A stretch of DNA of 64,000 bases from Rhodanobacter sp. FW104-R8 (GCF_001617365.1 NZ_LVJR01000027.1:1-64000); one strand, 5' to 3'. Numbered from the stretch's first letter, positions 52,931 through 62,376 are shown. The notes: a model not told the origin generated them from the letters alone. Translations and numbers: made by a program.

Positions 52931-54001
52931 ATGACCGATGCGTTGAAGAACGACCGCTTCCTGCGCGCGCTGCGCCGCGAACCCACCGACACCACGCCGA
53001 TCTGGGTGATGCGCCAGGCCGGCCGCTATCTGCCGGAGTACCGCGCCACCCGCGAGCGTGCCGGCAGCTTCATGGGGCTGGCGCAGAACCCCGAGTACGC
53101 CTGCGAGGTGACCCTGCAGCCGCTCGAGCGCTTCGAGCTGGATGCCGCGATCCTGTTCTCCGACATCCTCACCATTCCCGACGCGATGGGCCTGGGCCTG
53201 TCGTTCGCCCACGGCGAAGGCCCGCAGTTCGCCCACCCGGTGCGCAATGCCGCCGACGTCGCGAAACTCGCCGTACCCGACATGGACGGCGAGCTGCGCT
53301 ACGTGATGGACGCGGTGCGCCTGATCCGCCGGGAACTGCGCGGCCGCGTGCCGCTGATCGGCTTCTCCGGCAGCCCGTGGACGCTGGCCTGCTACATGGT
53401 CGAGGGCGCCGGCTCGCGCGATTTCGCCACGCTGAAGGCGATGTGCTGGAACGAACCGAAACTCGCCCACCAATTGCTCGACACGCTGGCGCAGTCCGTC
53501 GCCACCTACCTGATCGCCCAGGCCGCCGCCGGCGCGCAGGCGCTGATGATCTTCGACACCTGGGGCGGCCTGCTCGGCCCGGCGCCGTTCCGAGAATTTT
53601 CGCTGCGCTACATGGCGCAGATCGTCGCCGCGCTGAAGGCCGACGCGACCGCACGCGAGCTGCCGGTGATCCTGTTCTCCAAGGGCGCCGGCGCGCACCT
53701 GGCCGATATGGCCGGCTCGGGCTGCGCCGCGCTCGGCGTGGACTGGACCATCGACCTCGCCGACGCCCGCCGCGCCGTCGCCGGCAAGGTCGCCCTGCAA
53801 GGCAACCTCGACCCAGCGGTGATGCGCGCCAGCCCGGAAGTGATCCGCCGCGAGGCCCGCGCAGTGCTCGACAGCTACGGCAACCACCCCGGCCACGTGT
53901 TCAACCTCGGCCACGGCATCACGCCGGAAGTCGATCCGGACAACCTGAAGGTGCTGGTGGACGAGGTGCACGCGTACGGGTGCATCCTGCGCGGCAGCTG
54001 A
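52931..54001 (+). CDS. hemE: Uroporphyrinogen decarboxylase HemE
   Basis: The 356-residue heme-pathway enzyme converts uroporphyrinogen III to coproporphyrinogen [23 protein letters not shown] near residue 21 is family signature 1, [19 protein letters not shown] is near residue 72, and [16 protein letters not shown] is near residue 142. [18 protein letters not shown] closes the active site near residue 320. All expected Arg and Asp residues are present. Confidence 0.97.
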   Translation: MTDALKNDRFLRALRREPTDTTPIWVMRQAGRYLPEYRATRERAGSFMGLAQNPEYACEVTLQPLERFELDAAILFSDILTIPDAMGLGLSFAHGEGPQFAHPVRNAADVAKLAVPDMDGELRYVMDAVRLIRRELRGRVPLIGFSGSPWTLACYMVEGAGSRDFATLKAMCWNEPKLAHQLLDTLAQSVATYLIAQAAAGAQALMIFDTWGGLLGPAPFREFSLRYMAQIVAALKADATARELPVILFSKGAGAHLADMAGSGCAALGVDWTIDLADARRAVAGKVALQGNLDPAVMRASPEVIRREARAVLDSYGNHPGHVFNLGHGITPEVDPDNLKVLVDEVHAYGCILRGS

Positions 54002-54025
54002 GCAAGGCTTCAACGGAGTCGGCCG

Positions 54026-54376
54026 ATGAGATGGCTCGTCGCCAAGTACCTGATCACCGCGGCCGTCGTCGTGCTCGTCTCCGAGGTCGCCAAACGCAAT
54101 GATCGCCTCGGCGGCCTGATCGCCGCGCTGCCGCTGGTCACCGTGCTGGCGCTGATCTGGCTGTACGTCGAGCGCCAGCCGCAAGTGAAGATCGCCAACC
54201 ACGCCTGGTACACGTTCTGGTACGTCGTGCCGACGCTGCCGATGTTCCTGGCCTTTCCTGTGCTGCTGCCGCGCCTCGGCTTCTGGCCGACATTGCTGGC
54301 CTGCGTGGTGATCACCGTGGTGTGTTTCTGGCTGTTTGCGCTGCTGGTGCGGCGGTTTGGGATTGAGCTGCTGTAA
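54026..54376 (+). CDS. DUF3147 family membrane protein
   Basis: The 116-residue protein has four hydrophobic helices. The sequence VVVLVSEVAKRNDRLGGLIA near residue 15 and ALPLVTVLALIWLYVE near residue 35 are typical of DUF3147, as is YTFWYVVPTLPMFL. Function is unknown. It follows hemE by 24 bases. Confidence 0.82.
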   Translation: MRWLVAKYLITAAVVVLVSEVAKRNDRLGGLIAALPLVTVLALIWLYVERQPQVKIANHAWYTFWYVVPTLPMFLAFPVLLPRLGFWPTLLACVVITVVCFWLFALLVRRFGIELL

Positions 54377-54488
54377 CTCTGCAGCCACTCCTTCTCTTTT
54401 GCACCGCAGCTCTCCGACAAAGCCCTTGCCTCAGCTACGAGTTTTTGATGAGTTCAACGAGTTTTCTCCTCTGGTCGTCGTCAAGACT

Positions 54489-54995
54489 CTATATCAAATG
54501 CTCGTGCAAAGTTTTCTCGTACAGATCAAGTCCGTTTGGCAGGCGCCGGTAACACATCATCCGTATGTCGGGAAGACACTCCAGACCATACAGCGTCTGA
54601 ATATCAGGCCATGAAGCAATGACAAGGCCTTCAATAGTGTCGTTCTTGGCAGCCAGTCGCGTTCTGACCCACCCCATGTAACGCAGTACTTGGCCAAGTA
54701 CTTGATCGCTCGTCTTACGCACTTTCAGTTCTATCACGAGCCAACCCGGCCGATTCCGGTGCTGTGCAAGAAGATCTATGATCCCAATCTCTCCGGCGTC
54801 GACGTGCCCCTTTTCATAGAGCTTCCACTCCTTTCCTAAGCTCGTTGCATCCCAATGCTGCGCCAAGTAGCTTTGCAAGTTTGCTTCCAACTCAAAAGGA
54901 CCAGCATCTGGCAAGTTTGGATGGCTAGTTGGAATTTCGTTAGCTATGGAAGTTAGTTTTCTCTGAGCTGCATCTTCGTTGCGACACAGCGCCAA
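54489..54995 (-). CDS. NucS-like PD-(D/E)XK nuclease domain protein
   Basis: The 168-residue protein resembles the catalytic half of endonuclease NucS. FELEANLQSYLAQHWDATSL is near residue 34. The active-site set follows: D in IGIIDLLAQHRNRPGWL near residue 72, E-x-K in LVIELKVRKTSD and Q in QVLGQVLRYMGWVR. NucS enzymes cleave mismatched or branched DNA, but single-domain relatives occur in defence and mobile contexts. The frame starts at a TTG that overlaps the end of the upstream zinc-ribbon/HTH gene by 43 bases, so translational coupling is likely. Base composition is lower in GC than the neighbours. Confidence 0.68.
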   Translation of the reverse strand: MALCRNEDAAQRKLTSIANEIPTSHPNLPDAGPFELEANLQSYLAQHWDATSLGKEWKLYEKGHVDAGEIGIIDLLAQHRNRPGWLVIELKVRKTSDQVLGQVLRYMGWVRTRLAAKNDTIEGLVIASWPDIQTLYGLECLPDIRMMCYRRLPNGLDLYEKTLHEHLI

Positions 54996-55297
54996 TTGCG
55001 GATAAAATCGAGAGACTTTGCCAATCGCACAGCGCGAGAAATAGTCATTGGACTGACGCCAAGCTGTGTCGCTGTTTGTCTCCCGGATCCACCTTTGCTT
55101 AACTGGACGCTATTTGCTGCGTGCACGAGTCTGACCCGTGTAGGCCACGAGCTACTAGGTATTGATGCAAGCTGCGCTTTCAACCTGCCCCAATCGACGA
55201 TCATGTCACCTTCAAAGGAGTATCCGCACACGCAAAGCGCGTCACCTCTAGCTACAGAACAGACAGGGCAGCATTCCATCGTGGCATCCCAGAGCAT
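54953..55297 (-). CDS. Small zinc-ribbon and helix-turn-helix protein
   Basis: A 114-residue protein (108 if it starts at MECCPVC, position 55279). The N-terminus has CPVC...CVCGY, a likely treble-clef or zinc ribbon. Residues about 70-95 (ATQLGVSPMTISRAVRLAKS) form a helix-turn-helix. It could be a DNA-binding regulator or the specificity partner of the overlapping nuclease gene. No named family is recognised. It lies in the accessory patch between DUF3147 and the toxin-antitoxin genes. Confidence 0.55.
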   Translation of the reverse strand: MLWDATMECCPVCSVARGDALCVCGYSFEGDMIVDWGRLKAQLASIPSSSWPTRVRLVHAANSVQLSKGGSGRQTATQLGVSPMTISRAVRLAKSLDFIRNWRCVATKMQLREN

Positions 55298-55336
55298 CGC
55301 AGTTAGGAATAATCATGGTGCCCTTGCGTCGGTTGC

Positions 55337-55654
55337 CTACGCTGCAACAGCCTGCAAGCGCACACCTAGCGCACTGAGTACCTTCAGCACAGTGTCGTAG
55401 CGTGGCTTGGCACCCGCGGAAAGCGCCTTGTACAGGCTTTCGCGGCCAAGCCCCGTGTCCCGCGCCAGCTGGGCCATGCCGCGGGCCCGGGCGACGTCCT
55501 TGATGGCGGTGAGGAACAGGTCGGGGTCGGGATCTTCCAGTGCTGCGGTCAGGTATTCGGCAACGGCTTCGTCGCTGTTGAGATAGTCGGCTGCATCGAA
55601 GGGTTTGACGCCCAGTGCCTTCAACGCTACAGGGTTGGCTTTGATGGTTTTCAT
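55337..55654 (-). CDS. HigA-type antitoxin (addiction module antidote)
   Basis: The 105-residue protein begins MKTIKANPVALKALGVKPFD and has DPDLFLTAIKDVARARGMAQ and an XRE-type helix-turn-helix in LARDTGLGRESLYKALS near residue 64. This matches the 'putative addiction module antidote' family that partners RelE/HigB-like toxins. It follows the toxin gene by four bases; toxin-first order is typical of higBA. It would bind the operator in front of the toxin gene. Confidence 0.85.
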   Translation of the reverse strand: MKTIKANPVALKALGVKPFDAADYLNSDEAVAEYLTAALEDPDPDLFLTAIKDVARARGMAQLARDTGLGRESLYKALSAGAKPRYDTVLKVLSALGVRLQAVAA

Positions 55655-55658
55655 GGGG

Positions 55659-55955
55659 TTACTCCTTCAGTGCGCGAGCTATATCCAGCGCTTGCTTGAT
55701 GTCGTGTCGCTGGCTGGTCTTGCTGCCGCCAGCCAGCAACAGATAGACCACGCTGCCGATCCGCATGTAGTACACGCGATATCCGGGGCCGGTGTTTATT
55801 CGCATTTCGGAAACGCCGTCGCCTACTGGCTTGGTATCACCGAAGTGACCGAACTCCGCCGCGCGAATGCGCTGCGCAATGCGCGCCTTGCCGATGCCGT
55901 CCTTGAGCGCCGAAAGCCAAGTATCGAACGCTGCCGTGCGATGGAATGTGTTCAC
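55659..55955 (-). CDS. RelE/HigB-type toxin
   Basis: The protein has 98 residues from a GTG (NTFHRTAAFDTWLSAL). FDTWLSALKDGIGKARIAQR and the following IRAAEFGHFGDTKPVGDGVSE carry the phage Gp49-like HigB pattern; GPGYRVYYMRI and LLLAGGSKTSQ complete it. Such toxins are ribosome-dependent mRNA nucleases. The in-frame ATG nine codons upstream (55982) lies inside the promoter, so GTG is favoured. With the predicted transcription start at or next to this GTG, the mRNA may be leaderless. Confidence 0.82.
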   Translation of the reverse strand: MNTFHRTAAFDTWLSALKDGIGKARIAQRIRAAEFGHFGDTKPVGDGVSEMRINTGPGYRVYYMRIGSVVYLLLAGGSKTSQRHDIKQALDIARALKE

Positions 55956-55961
55956 CGTAGT

Positions 55962-55989
55962 AGTGTATCTTTTTGGATACATCTGTCAA
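55962..55989 (-). promoter_or_regulatory. Promoter with operator for the toxin-antitoxin pair
   Basis: On the minus strand TTGACA (55989-55984) and TACACT (55967-55962) are 16 bases apart. An inverted repeat TGTATC-N6-GATACA (55964-55981) fills the spacer and reaches the -10, the usual site for antitoxin autorepression. Expected transcription start is at the GTG codon. Confidence 0.7.
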
Positions 55990-56103
55990 TACACCAAATT
56001 AAGGTACCGCTGGCCGGCGAGAATCCGTGGCTCGGGCGTTGCGCAATCACAGCTGGCTAAAGCATCAAGCACGAGCATTGAGGGCAAGAGCCCCTCTCCC
56101 CAG

Positions 56104-56127
56104 CCCTCCCCTGCAAACAGGGGAGGG
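56104..56127. repeat. Dispersed hairpin upstream of valS
   Basis: CCCTCCCCTG and CAGGGGAGGG form an exact 10-bp stem with a CAAA loop. This CTCCCC-type hairpin is a common dispersed intergenic repeat. No T-run follows. Confidence 0.6.
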
Positions 56128-56274
56128 AGCAAAGCGGCCCAGCGCCCCACCCGGCGCCGCCAGGCAACGACCGATATTCGCGGTTTTTGGCAGCCCGGCC
56201 CCCTCCCCGTACAATGACCCGCTTTCCCCCATGACAAAGCGCGCGCCCTGCGCGCGCCACCCGAGCCTACCCCG

Positions 56275-59127
56275 ATGGAAAAGAGTTTCGAACCCGCCCA
56301 GATCGAGTCGAAGTGGTATGAGCGCTGGGAAGCCAGCGGCGCGTTCCAGCCGTCGGGCAAGGGTGAGCCGTATTGCATCCTGCTGCCGCCGCCGAACGTC
56401 ACCGGCACGCTGCACATGGGGCATGCGTTCCAGCAGACCGTGATGGACATGCTGGTGCGCTACCACCGCATGCGCGGCTTCAACACGCTGTGGCAGGTCG
56501 GCACCGACCACGCCGGCATCGCCACCCAGAAGATCGTGGAGAACCAGCTCACAGCCGAGGAGCAGACTCGGCACGACCTGGGCCGCGACGCGTTCGTCGA
56601 GCGGGTGTGGCAGTGGAAGGAGGAGTCCGGCTCCACCATCACCAATCAGATGCGCCGCATCGGCGCCGCGGCGGACTGGTCGCGCGAGCGTTTCACCATG
56701 GACGAGGGGCTGTCGGCCGCTGTGCGCGAGGTGTTCATCGACTGGTATCGCGCGGGGCTGATCTATCGCGGCAACCGGCTGGTGAACTGGGATCCGGTGC
56801 TGGGCACGGCGGTGTCGGACCTGGAAGTTAACAACGTGGAGCGCGACGGCCATATGTGGTCGATCCGCTATCCGGTCGCGGGCAGCGGCGAGAGCGTCGT
56901 CGTGGCCACCACCCGCCCAGAGACGATGCTCGGCGACGTCGCGGTGGCGGTACATCCGGAAGACGAGCGCTACGCGCACCTGGTCGGCAAGACGCTGAAG
57001 CTGCCGCTCACCGACCGGCTTGTTCCAATCATCGCCGACGACTACGTCGACAAGGATTTCGGCACCGGCTGCGTGAAGATCACCCCGGCGCACGACTTCA
57101 ACGACTACGCGATCGGCCAGCGGCACAAGCTGGCGCCGATAACCATCTTCACGCTGGACGCCAAGGTCAACGACAACGCGCCACCGGAATACCGCGGCCT
57201 CGACCGCTACGACGCGCGCAAGGCCGTGTTGGCCGACCTCGACGCACTTGGCCTGCTGGTCGAAACCAGGCCGCACAAGCTGCAGGTGCCGGTGAGCCAG
57301 CGTTCGGACGCGGTGATCGAACCGATGCTGACCGACCAGTGGTTCGTCGACCTCACCTCCGACGTGCAGGCCGATGGCCGTCCGGGCGGCCGCAAGGCGA
57401 TCACCGAGCCGGCCCTGGATGCGGTGCGTTCGGGCGAGATCAAGTTCGTGCCGGAGAACTGGAGCACCACCTACACGCAGTGGCTGGACAATATCCAGGA
57501 CTGGTGCATCAGCCGCCAGCTGTGGTGGGGCCACCGCATTCCGGCGTGGTACGACGAGGCCGGCAACATCTACGTGGGCGAGGACGAGGCCGATGCGCGC
57601 GCCAGCGCCACCGCCGCACCGGTCGGCACGCTGCGCCAGGACGACGACGTGCTGGACACCTGGTTCAGCTCCGCGCTGTGGCCGTTCTCCACGCTGGGCT
57701 GGCCGGCCGACGGTCCGGTGAGGAACGAGCGTGGCGAGGTCGTCGCGAACTGGGAGCAGGACAAGATTTTCCTGCCCAGCGCGGTGCTGGTCACCGGCTT
57801 CGACATCATCTTCTTCTGGGTCGCCCGGATGGTGATGGCGACCAAGTACTTCACCGGCCAGATCCCGTTCCGCGAGGTCTACATCAACGCCATCGTGCGC
57901 GATGCGGAAGGCCAGAAGATGTCCAAGTCCAAGGGCAACACGCTGGACCCGCTGGACCTGATCGACGGCATCGCCTTGGAACCGCTGGTGGAAAAATCCA
58001 CCCGGTCACTGCTGATCCCGCAGGTGCGCGCCAAGGTCGAGAAGCGCATCCGCAAGGACTACCCCGACGGCATCCCGGCGATCGGCACGGACGCGCTGCG
58101 CTTCACCTTCGCCGCGCTGGCCAGCTACAGCCGCACGATCAACTTCGACATCAAGCGCGCCGAAGGCTACAAGGCGTTCTGCAACAAGCTGTGGAACGCG
58201 GCGCGGTTCGTGTTGATGAACCTGCCCGAGGGCGAGATCACCGCGCCGGCGAGCACCCCGGCCACCGAGGCCGAGCGCTGGATCCTCACGCGCCTCAAAC
58301 ACACTTTAGATTACGTCGAGCAGCATTTCGGCACTTACCGCTTCGATCAACTGGCACAGGCGTTGTACGAATTCGTCTGGAACGAGTACTGCGACTGGTT
58401 CCTCGAACTGGCCAAGCCTGCCCTGAGCAAGGTCGAAGGGCCAGCCTTGAACGGCGACGACGCCGCGGCGGCCACCTCGACCCGTCACACCTTGCTGGTG
58501 GTGCTGGAAAGCGTGCTGCGCGCGCTGCATCCGGTGATTCCGTTCATCACCGAGGAAATCTGGCAGTCGGTGGCACCGAAGCTTGGCCTGACCGAAGACA
58601 GCCTGATGCAGCGACCGTGGCCACACTCGGGGGAAATCACTGCCGACATCGCAGCCACGGCCGAAATCGAATGGTTCAAGAACGTGCTCTCCGGCATCCG
58701 CCGGATCCGCTCGGAAATGAACATCCAGCCCGCCAAGACGATCCCGCTGCTGCTTGCCGACGGCGATGCCGGCGATCGTGCCCGCGTGGCGAAGTTTGCC
58801 TCGCAGATCGCCTTCCTCGCCCGCACCGAGGCACCGCGGTGGATCGAAGCCGGAGCCGCGGAGCCCGCCGCGGCCGCCGCCGTGGTCGGCGCGCTGCGCG
58901 TGCTGATCCCGCTTGCCGGGCTGATCGACCTCGGCGCAGAGAAGGCGCGCCTGGCCAGGGAAATCACCCGCATCGAGGCCGAGATCAGGAAGTGCGAGGG
59001 CAAGCTCGGCAACGCCAGCTTCGTCGCCAACGCGCCCGCCGAGGTGGTGGCGCAGGAGCGCCAGCGCATCGCCGACTGGAATGCCACGCTGGGCGCGCTG
59101 CGCGAGCAGGCGCAAAAGCTGGGCTGA
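56275..59127 (+). CDS. valS: Valyl-tRNA synthetase ValS
   Basis: The 950-residue class I synthetase has the HIGH region [16 protein letters not shown] near residue 42, an editing domain in between, and [20 protein letters not shown] near residue 545. A C-terminal coiled coil (about 880-950) has [20 protein letters not shown]. An extra peptide ([14 protein letters not shown], around residues 713-726) in the anticodon-binding region is encoded by a dispersed palindromic repeat inserted in frame. The gene must still be functional, since valS is essential. Confidence 0.96.
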   Translation: MEKSFEPAQIESKWYERWEASGAFQPSGKGEPYCILLPPPNVTGTLHMGHAFQQTVMDMLVRYHRMRGFNTLWQVGTDHAGIATQKIVENQLTAEEQTRHDLGRDAFVERVWQWKEESGSTITNQMRRIGAAADWSRERFTMDEGLSAAVREVFIDWYRAGLIYRGNRLVNWDPVLGTAVSDLEVNNVERDGHMWSIRYPVAGSGESVVVATTRPETMLGDVAVAVHPEDERYAHLVGKTLKLPLTDRLVPIIADDYVDKDFGTGCVKITPAHDFNDYAIGQRHKLAPITIFTLDAKVNDNAPPEYRGLDRYDARKAVLADLDALGLLVETRPHKLQVPVSQRSDAVIEPMLTDQWFVDLTSDVQADGRPGGRKAITEPALDAVRSGEIKFVPENWSTTYTQWLDNIQDWCISRQLWWGHRIPAWYDEAGNIYVGEDEADARASATAAPVGTLRQDDDVLDTWFSSALWPFSTLGWPADGPVRNERGEVVANWEQDKIFLPSAVLVTGFDIIFFWVARMVMATKYFTGQIPFREVYINAIVRDAEGQKMSKSKGNTLDPLDLIDGIALEPLVEKSTRSLLIPQVRAKVEKRIRKDYPDGIPAIGTDALRFTFAALASYSRTINFDIKRAEGYKAFCNKLWNAARFVLMNLPEGEITAPASTPATEAERWILTRLKHTLDYVEQHFGTYRFDQLAQALYEFVWNEYCDWFLELAKPALSKVEGPALNGDDAAAATSTRHTLLVVLESVLRALHPVIPFITEEIWQSVAPKLGLTEDSLMQRPWPHSGEITADIAATAEIEWFKNVLSGIRRIRSEMNIQPAKTIPLLLADGDAGDRARVAKFASQIAFLARTEAPRWIEAGAAEPAAAAAVVGALRVLIPLAGLIDLGAEKARLAREITRIEAEIRKCEGKLGNASFVANAPAEVVAQERQRIADWNATLGALREQAQKLG
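58414..58448. repeat. Small palindromic repeat inserted in valS
   Basis: AAGCCTGCCCTGAGC and GGTCGAAGGGCCAGCCTT form an imperfect palindrome. The core CCTGAGC..GGTCGAAGGGCC is shared with the insertion in bioA (10403-10433). It adds about twelve in-frame residues. Confidence 0.78.
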
Positions 59128-59222
59128 AGAACTGCAAATAGGCGATGGACGATCTCTTCGTCGCCCCTGGACAAGACGCCCGGGCAGTCGCGACGATTGC
59201 CTCCGGCCGCCGCTCCAACGCC

Positions 59223-59966
59223 TCAGGTATCGTGGCCGACCTGCCCCGGCGAGAAATCGCGCGTCTTGCGCACGGCCAACTGGTTGCTGGTGCCCAGCAA
59301 TTCGTAATAACCGTCGAGCGTGGCCAGCAGCCCGTCCACGCCGAGCTTGGGCGTTTCGGTCTTCACGCTTTCGATCTGCTTCTTCAGCCCTTCGGTCCAC
59401 CACCGGCGGCCCGACCAGCGCAGCCACTTGCGCGTCAACCAGCCGGGACGCGGCGGGGATCCCAGCTTCGGCGGCACCCACAGGTAGTCGTCGAAGATCA
59501 TCACCCCGCCAACTTTCAGCAAGGGCCACGCCATGACGCCATCGGCCAGCGCGCCGAAAGCGGAATGCCAGCCGTCGATGTAGATGATGTCGTAGGGGCC
59601 TTCGACGCGCCGCAGCGAGTCGAAACTCGGTCCCGGGAACTCCCGGATCCGCTCGCCCCAAGCCGCCGTGTTGGCGCGGAAGCGCGCGTGGTAGTCGCCA
59701 TAGACCGGATCAACCTGAAAGAAGTCCAGGCAGTCGATCGAGCTGTCCGCGGCGGTCAGAATGTTCTCGCACAGCCAGAGGGTCGAACGCCCCTCGAAGC
59801 TGCCGATCTCCAGGGCACGCAGGCCGGATTTGCCGCGCAGCGAAGCCAGCCACTGCTCCCAATACGGAATGTTGTGGTGGAACCAATCGGTCGAAAACTG
59901 CCCTTGCACTGGCCAGAACCCTTCGCGTAAACGAAGGCGGCATGCTAGCACCGCCGGGAGCCTCAT
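59223..59966 (-). CDS. Class I SAM-dependent methyltransferase (Methyltransf_24-like)
   Basis: The protein has 247 residues from MRLPAVLAC; a GTG at 59912 (VQGQFSTDW), with GAAGGG upstream, is a plausible alternative. The SAM-binding motif I is LRALEIGSFEGRSTLWLCEN near residue 50. IDCLDFFQVDPVYGDYH is near residue 77. YDIIYIDGWHSAFGALADGV near residue 125 and MIFDDYLW near residue 155 give the acidic metal/substrate residues of the CmcI/O-methyltransferase group. The substrate is unknown. It is convergent with valS. Confidence 0.78.
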   Translation of the reverse strand: MRLPAVLACRLRLREGFWPVQGQFSTDWFHHNIPYWEQWLASLRGKSGLRALEIGSFEGRSTLWLCENILTAADSSIDCLDFFQVDPVYGDYHARFRANTAAWGERIREFPGPSFDSLRRVEGPYDIIYIDGWHSAFGALADGVMAWPLLKVGGVMIFDDYLWVPPKLGSPPRPGWLTRKWLRWSGRRWWTEGLKKQIESVKTETPKLGVDGLLATLDGYYELLGTSNQLAVRKTRDFSPGQVGHDT

Positions 59967-60007
59967 CCGTGCGAATGGCCCGATTGCGCTCCGGCCCCGC
60001 GCATACG

Positions 60008-60478
60008 TCAGGTGGCCGGCGGCTCCAGCGCCATGACGATCGCATCCTCGCGACCGTTGCGCGCCGGGTAGTAACGCGGCCGGCGGCCGATCTCGCGGAA
60101 CCCCGCCGATTCGTACAGCGCCTTCGCCAACGGGTTCGACGGGCGCACCTCCAGGAAGATCCGCTCGGCGCCGTTCCAGCGCGCGATGTCCAGCAGCCGA
60201 CCCAGCAGATGCCGGCCCAGGCCGCGGCCGCGCCAGTCGGGCCCGACGCAGAGGTTCAACACGTGCGCCTCGCCGGCACCCGTCGACAGGATGCCGTAGC
60301 CGGCGACCACCCCGTCCACGCACAGCACCCAGCACGGATGCCCGGCCTTCACGCAATCGCCGAAGATGCCCGGCGACCACGGAAACTCGTAGGAGGCCTT
60401 CTCCATCGCACCGACCGTATCCAGGTCCTCCATGCGCATGGCGCGCACCTGGATCACCGGTTTGATCACCGCGACCAC
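60008..60478 (-). CDS. rimI: Ribosomal protein S18 alanine N-acetyltransferase RimI
   Basis: The 156-residue GNAT acetyltransferase has the acetyl-CoA motif VGPDWRGRGLGRHLLGRLL near residue 78. YEFPWSPGIFGDCVKAGHP near residue 30 and FLEVRPSNPLAKALYESAGF near residue 107 are typical of RimI. It acetylates the N-terminal Ala of S18. It lies four bases after a HolD-like gene, matching the holD-rimI order of E. coli. Confidence 0.93.
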   Translation of the reverse strand: MVAVIKPVIQVRAMRMEDLDTVGAMEKASYEFPWSPGIFGDCVKAGHPCWVLCVDGVVAGYGILSTGAGEAHVLNLCVGPDWRGRGLGRHLLGRLLDIARWNGAERIFLEVRPSNPLAKALYESAGFREIGRRPRYYPARNGREDAIVMALEPPAT

Positions 60479-60481
60479 GGC

Positions 60482-60958
60482 TCACTTCCCCGCCGCGGCC
60501 AGCGCGCGACGCAGGCTGCGCAGCGCATTCCACAGCCGCCGCTTGGCCTCGGCGCGAGCCAGCACCAGGGCCGGTTCGTCGGCCAGCACGATCTGCGCAT
60601 CGCGCATCACCGCCGCCGGCAGCGCACGCCCCAGCGCGTGCGCCTGCGTTTCGCCGAATACCAGGTAGGCGCGCGCCACCGGCACCTCACCGGCGAGTCG
60701 CCCGCCGCTCACCGTGACCCGCGCGGCGCGCGCCAGGGCGGCGCCGCATGCGCCGAGGGCGCGGCCGACCAGGTCGAGTTCGCGTGTGCCGCAACCCTGC
60801 GGCAGCACCACCACGCAGGCGACGCTCCCCGCCGCCGCGACCGGCTCGTCACGCGCGGGGACAACCGCCGGCGGTGGTGCGCGCCGCACCCACGGCGTCA
60901 CGCCCAACGCGCGCAGCACGCGGGCACGGTGGGTGGCGCCGGCTTGCAACATGCTCAT
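60482..60958 (-). CDS. Possible DNA polymerase III psi subunit (HolD-like)
   Basis: The protein has 158 residues from MSMLQAGATHRARVLRALG. The N-terminal VLRALGVTPWVRRAPPPAVV is reminiscent of HolD's L-G-I-T-x-W-x-x-R-R-P start, which contacts SSB/chi. The C-terminal AEAKRRLWNALRSLRRAL resembles HolD's final A-x-x-x-L-W helix. HolD diverges fast, and the main support is position: directly before rimI, as in E. coli. If correct, it bridges the clamp loader to HolC/SSB. It overlaps the pssA stop (ATGA). Confidence 0.5.
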   Translation of the reverse strand: MSMLQAGATHRARVLRALGVTPWVRRAPPPAVVPARDEPVAAAGSVACVVVLPQGCGTRELDLVGRALGACGAALARAARVTVSGGRLAGEVPVARAYLVFGETQAHALGRALPAAVMRDAQIVLADEPALVLARAEAKRRLWNALRSLRRALAAAGK

Positions 60959-61737
60959 GTCGCGCTGCGCCGCGCGCGGCGCCGGTGCGTGGCCAGGCCC
61001 CAGATCGTCCACACCGGGCCAGACAGCAGGTAGACCGTGAAACCGACGAACAGCACCCGCGGCGTGTCCAGGATCAGCAGCGCCAGCAGCAGCACCGCGG
61101 CCACCATCCACACGAACGGCACCCGCTGGCGGTCGCCCATCGGCAGCGACTTGAAGCTGAAATAGCGGAAGCGGCTGACCATCAGCAGGCCGACCACGAT
61201 GGTGAGCCCCGGCGTGACGAAGCAGAAGTCGGCGCCGGTCAAGCCGAACTTCTCCACGCTCCACACGAACGACATGCACACCGCCGCAGCCGCCGGGCTG
61301 GCCAGCCCCTGGAAATAGCGCTTGTCGGCCACGCCGACCTGGGTGTTGAAGCGCGCCAGCCGCAAGGCGGCGCAGGCGGCGTAGATGAAGGCCGCCGCCC
61401 AGCCCAGCTTGCCCCACAACGGGCCGAACTCGCGCAGCGTCGACAGCGACCAGGTGTACATCACCAGCGACGGCGCCAGCCCGAAGCTGACCAGGTCCGA
61501 CAGCGAGTCGTACTGCACGCCGAATTCGCTCTGGGTGCCGGTCATCCGCGCCACCCGCCCGTCCATGCCGTCCAGCAACGCGGCAATGAACACCGCCACC
61601 GCGGCCTCGGTGTAGCGTCCGCCGATGCCGGCGATGATCGCGAAGAAACCGGCGAACATCGCTCCCGTGGTGAACAGGTTCGGCAACAGGTAGATACCCC
61701 GGTGCCGGGGCGGGCGAACGGGCGTGGTTTCGCTCAT
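60955..61737 (-). CDS. pssA: CDP-diacylglycerol-serine O-phosphatidyltransferase PssA
   Basis: The 260-residue membrane enzyme is of the CDP-alcohol phosphatidyltransferase type (not the soluble E. coli type). The catalytic motif D-G-x2-A-R-x8-F-G-x3-D-x3-D is read in DGRVARMTGTQSEFGVQYDS followed by LSD, near residue 58. About seven to eight helices follow. It makes phosphatidylserine, the precursor of phosphatidylethanolamine. It is first in a unit with the HolD-like gene and rimI. Confidence 0.95.
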   Translation of the reverse strand: MSETTPVRPPRHRGIYLLPNLFTTGAMFAGFFAIIAGIGGRYTEAAVAVFIAALLDGMDGRVARMTGTQSEFGVQYDSLSDLVSFGLAPSLVMYTWSLSTLREFGPLWGKLGWAAAFIYAACAALRLARFNTQVGVADKRYFQGLASPAAAAVCMSFVWSVEKFGLTGADFCFVTPGLTIVVGLLMVSRFRYFSFKSLPMGDRQRVPFVWMVAAVLLLALLILDTPRVLFVGFTVYLLSGPVWTIWGLATHRRRARRSAT

Positions 61738-61847
61738 GAATCAGGACCGTGACAGGATGCGCGCAGTGTAAACCATCGACCGCTTGAGTCCGGGTCGGCG
61801 GAGTGTTAACAAGGTAGCCAGAATTTTCCCGCGAAATGGAGAACGCC

Positions 61848-62264
61848 ATGCACCGCTTGCTGATCGTCCTGGCACTGTTGCTGCTGGCCCCGCTGGCCAC
61901 CGCCCAGGTCTACAAATGGACGGACGCCGGCGGCACCGTGCACTACTCGGAAACCCCGCCGGCGCAAGGCACAAAGTTCACCCGGGTGACCACCACCGGC
62001 ACCGTGGAGCCGCCGGCGCCCCCTGCAAGCAGCCAGCCCACGGATCACCAAGAAACCCAGGCCGGCCCGGCCAAGCCGGTGGCCGATACGCCGGAAAACC
62101 GCGGCAAGCTGTGCGCGTCGCTGAAAACCAACCTCGCCGCGCTGCAGGGCGGTGGACCCGTGGTGATGCAGCAGGACGGCAAATCCGTGGCCCTGGACGC
62201 CGACCAGCGCAAGCAGCAGACCGCCTCGACCCAGGCGCAGTACGACCAGTACTGCAGGAACTGA
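61848..62264 (+). CDS. DUF4124 domain exported protein
   Basis: The protein has 138 residues from [20 protein letters not shown], a strong signal peptide with GGAG six bases upstream; a further ATG four codons earlier is possible. [19 protein letters not shown] right after cleavage is the DUF4124 motif, a short beta-structured domain at the N-terminus of many exported proteins in proteobacteria. A Pro/Thr-rich linker and a helical C-terminus with two Cys follow. Function is unknown. Confidence 0.85.
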   Translation: MHRLLIVLALLLLAPLATAQVYKWTDAGGTVHYSETPPAQGTKFTRVTTTGTVEPPAPPASSQPTDHQETQAGPAKPVADTPENRGKLCASLKTNLAALQGGGPVVMQQDGKSVALDADQRKQQTASTQAQYDQYCRN

Positions 62265-62376
62265 TCGCGCATGCCCCGCACCATGGCGCCGGCGGCAGCC
62301 GGCCACTGCCGGCGATGTCCGTCCGGCGACGGCGGGCCGCTACAATAAGCGTCTTCATCACGCCGGAACCGCTCGC

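Noticed and set aside
54336-54614. A 92-residue plus-strand open frame after DUF3147
   Set aside because: Antisense to the nuclease gene and overlaps DUF3147 in another frame; no ribosome site.
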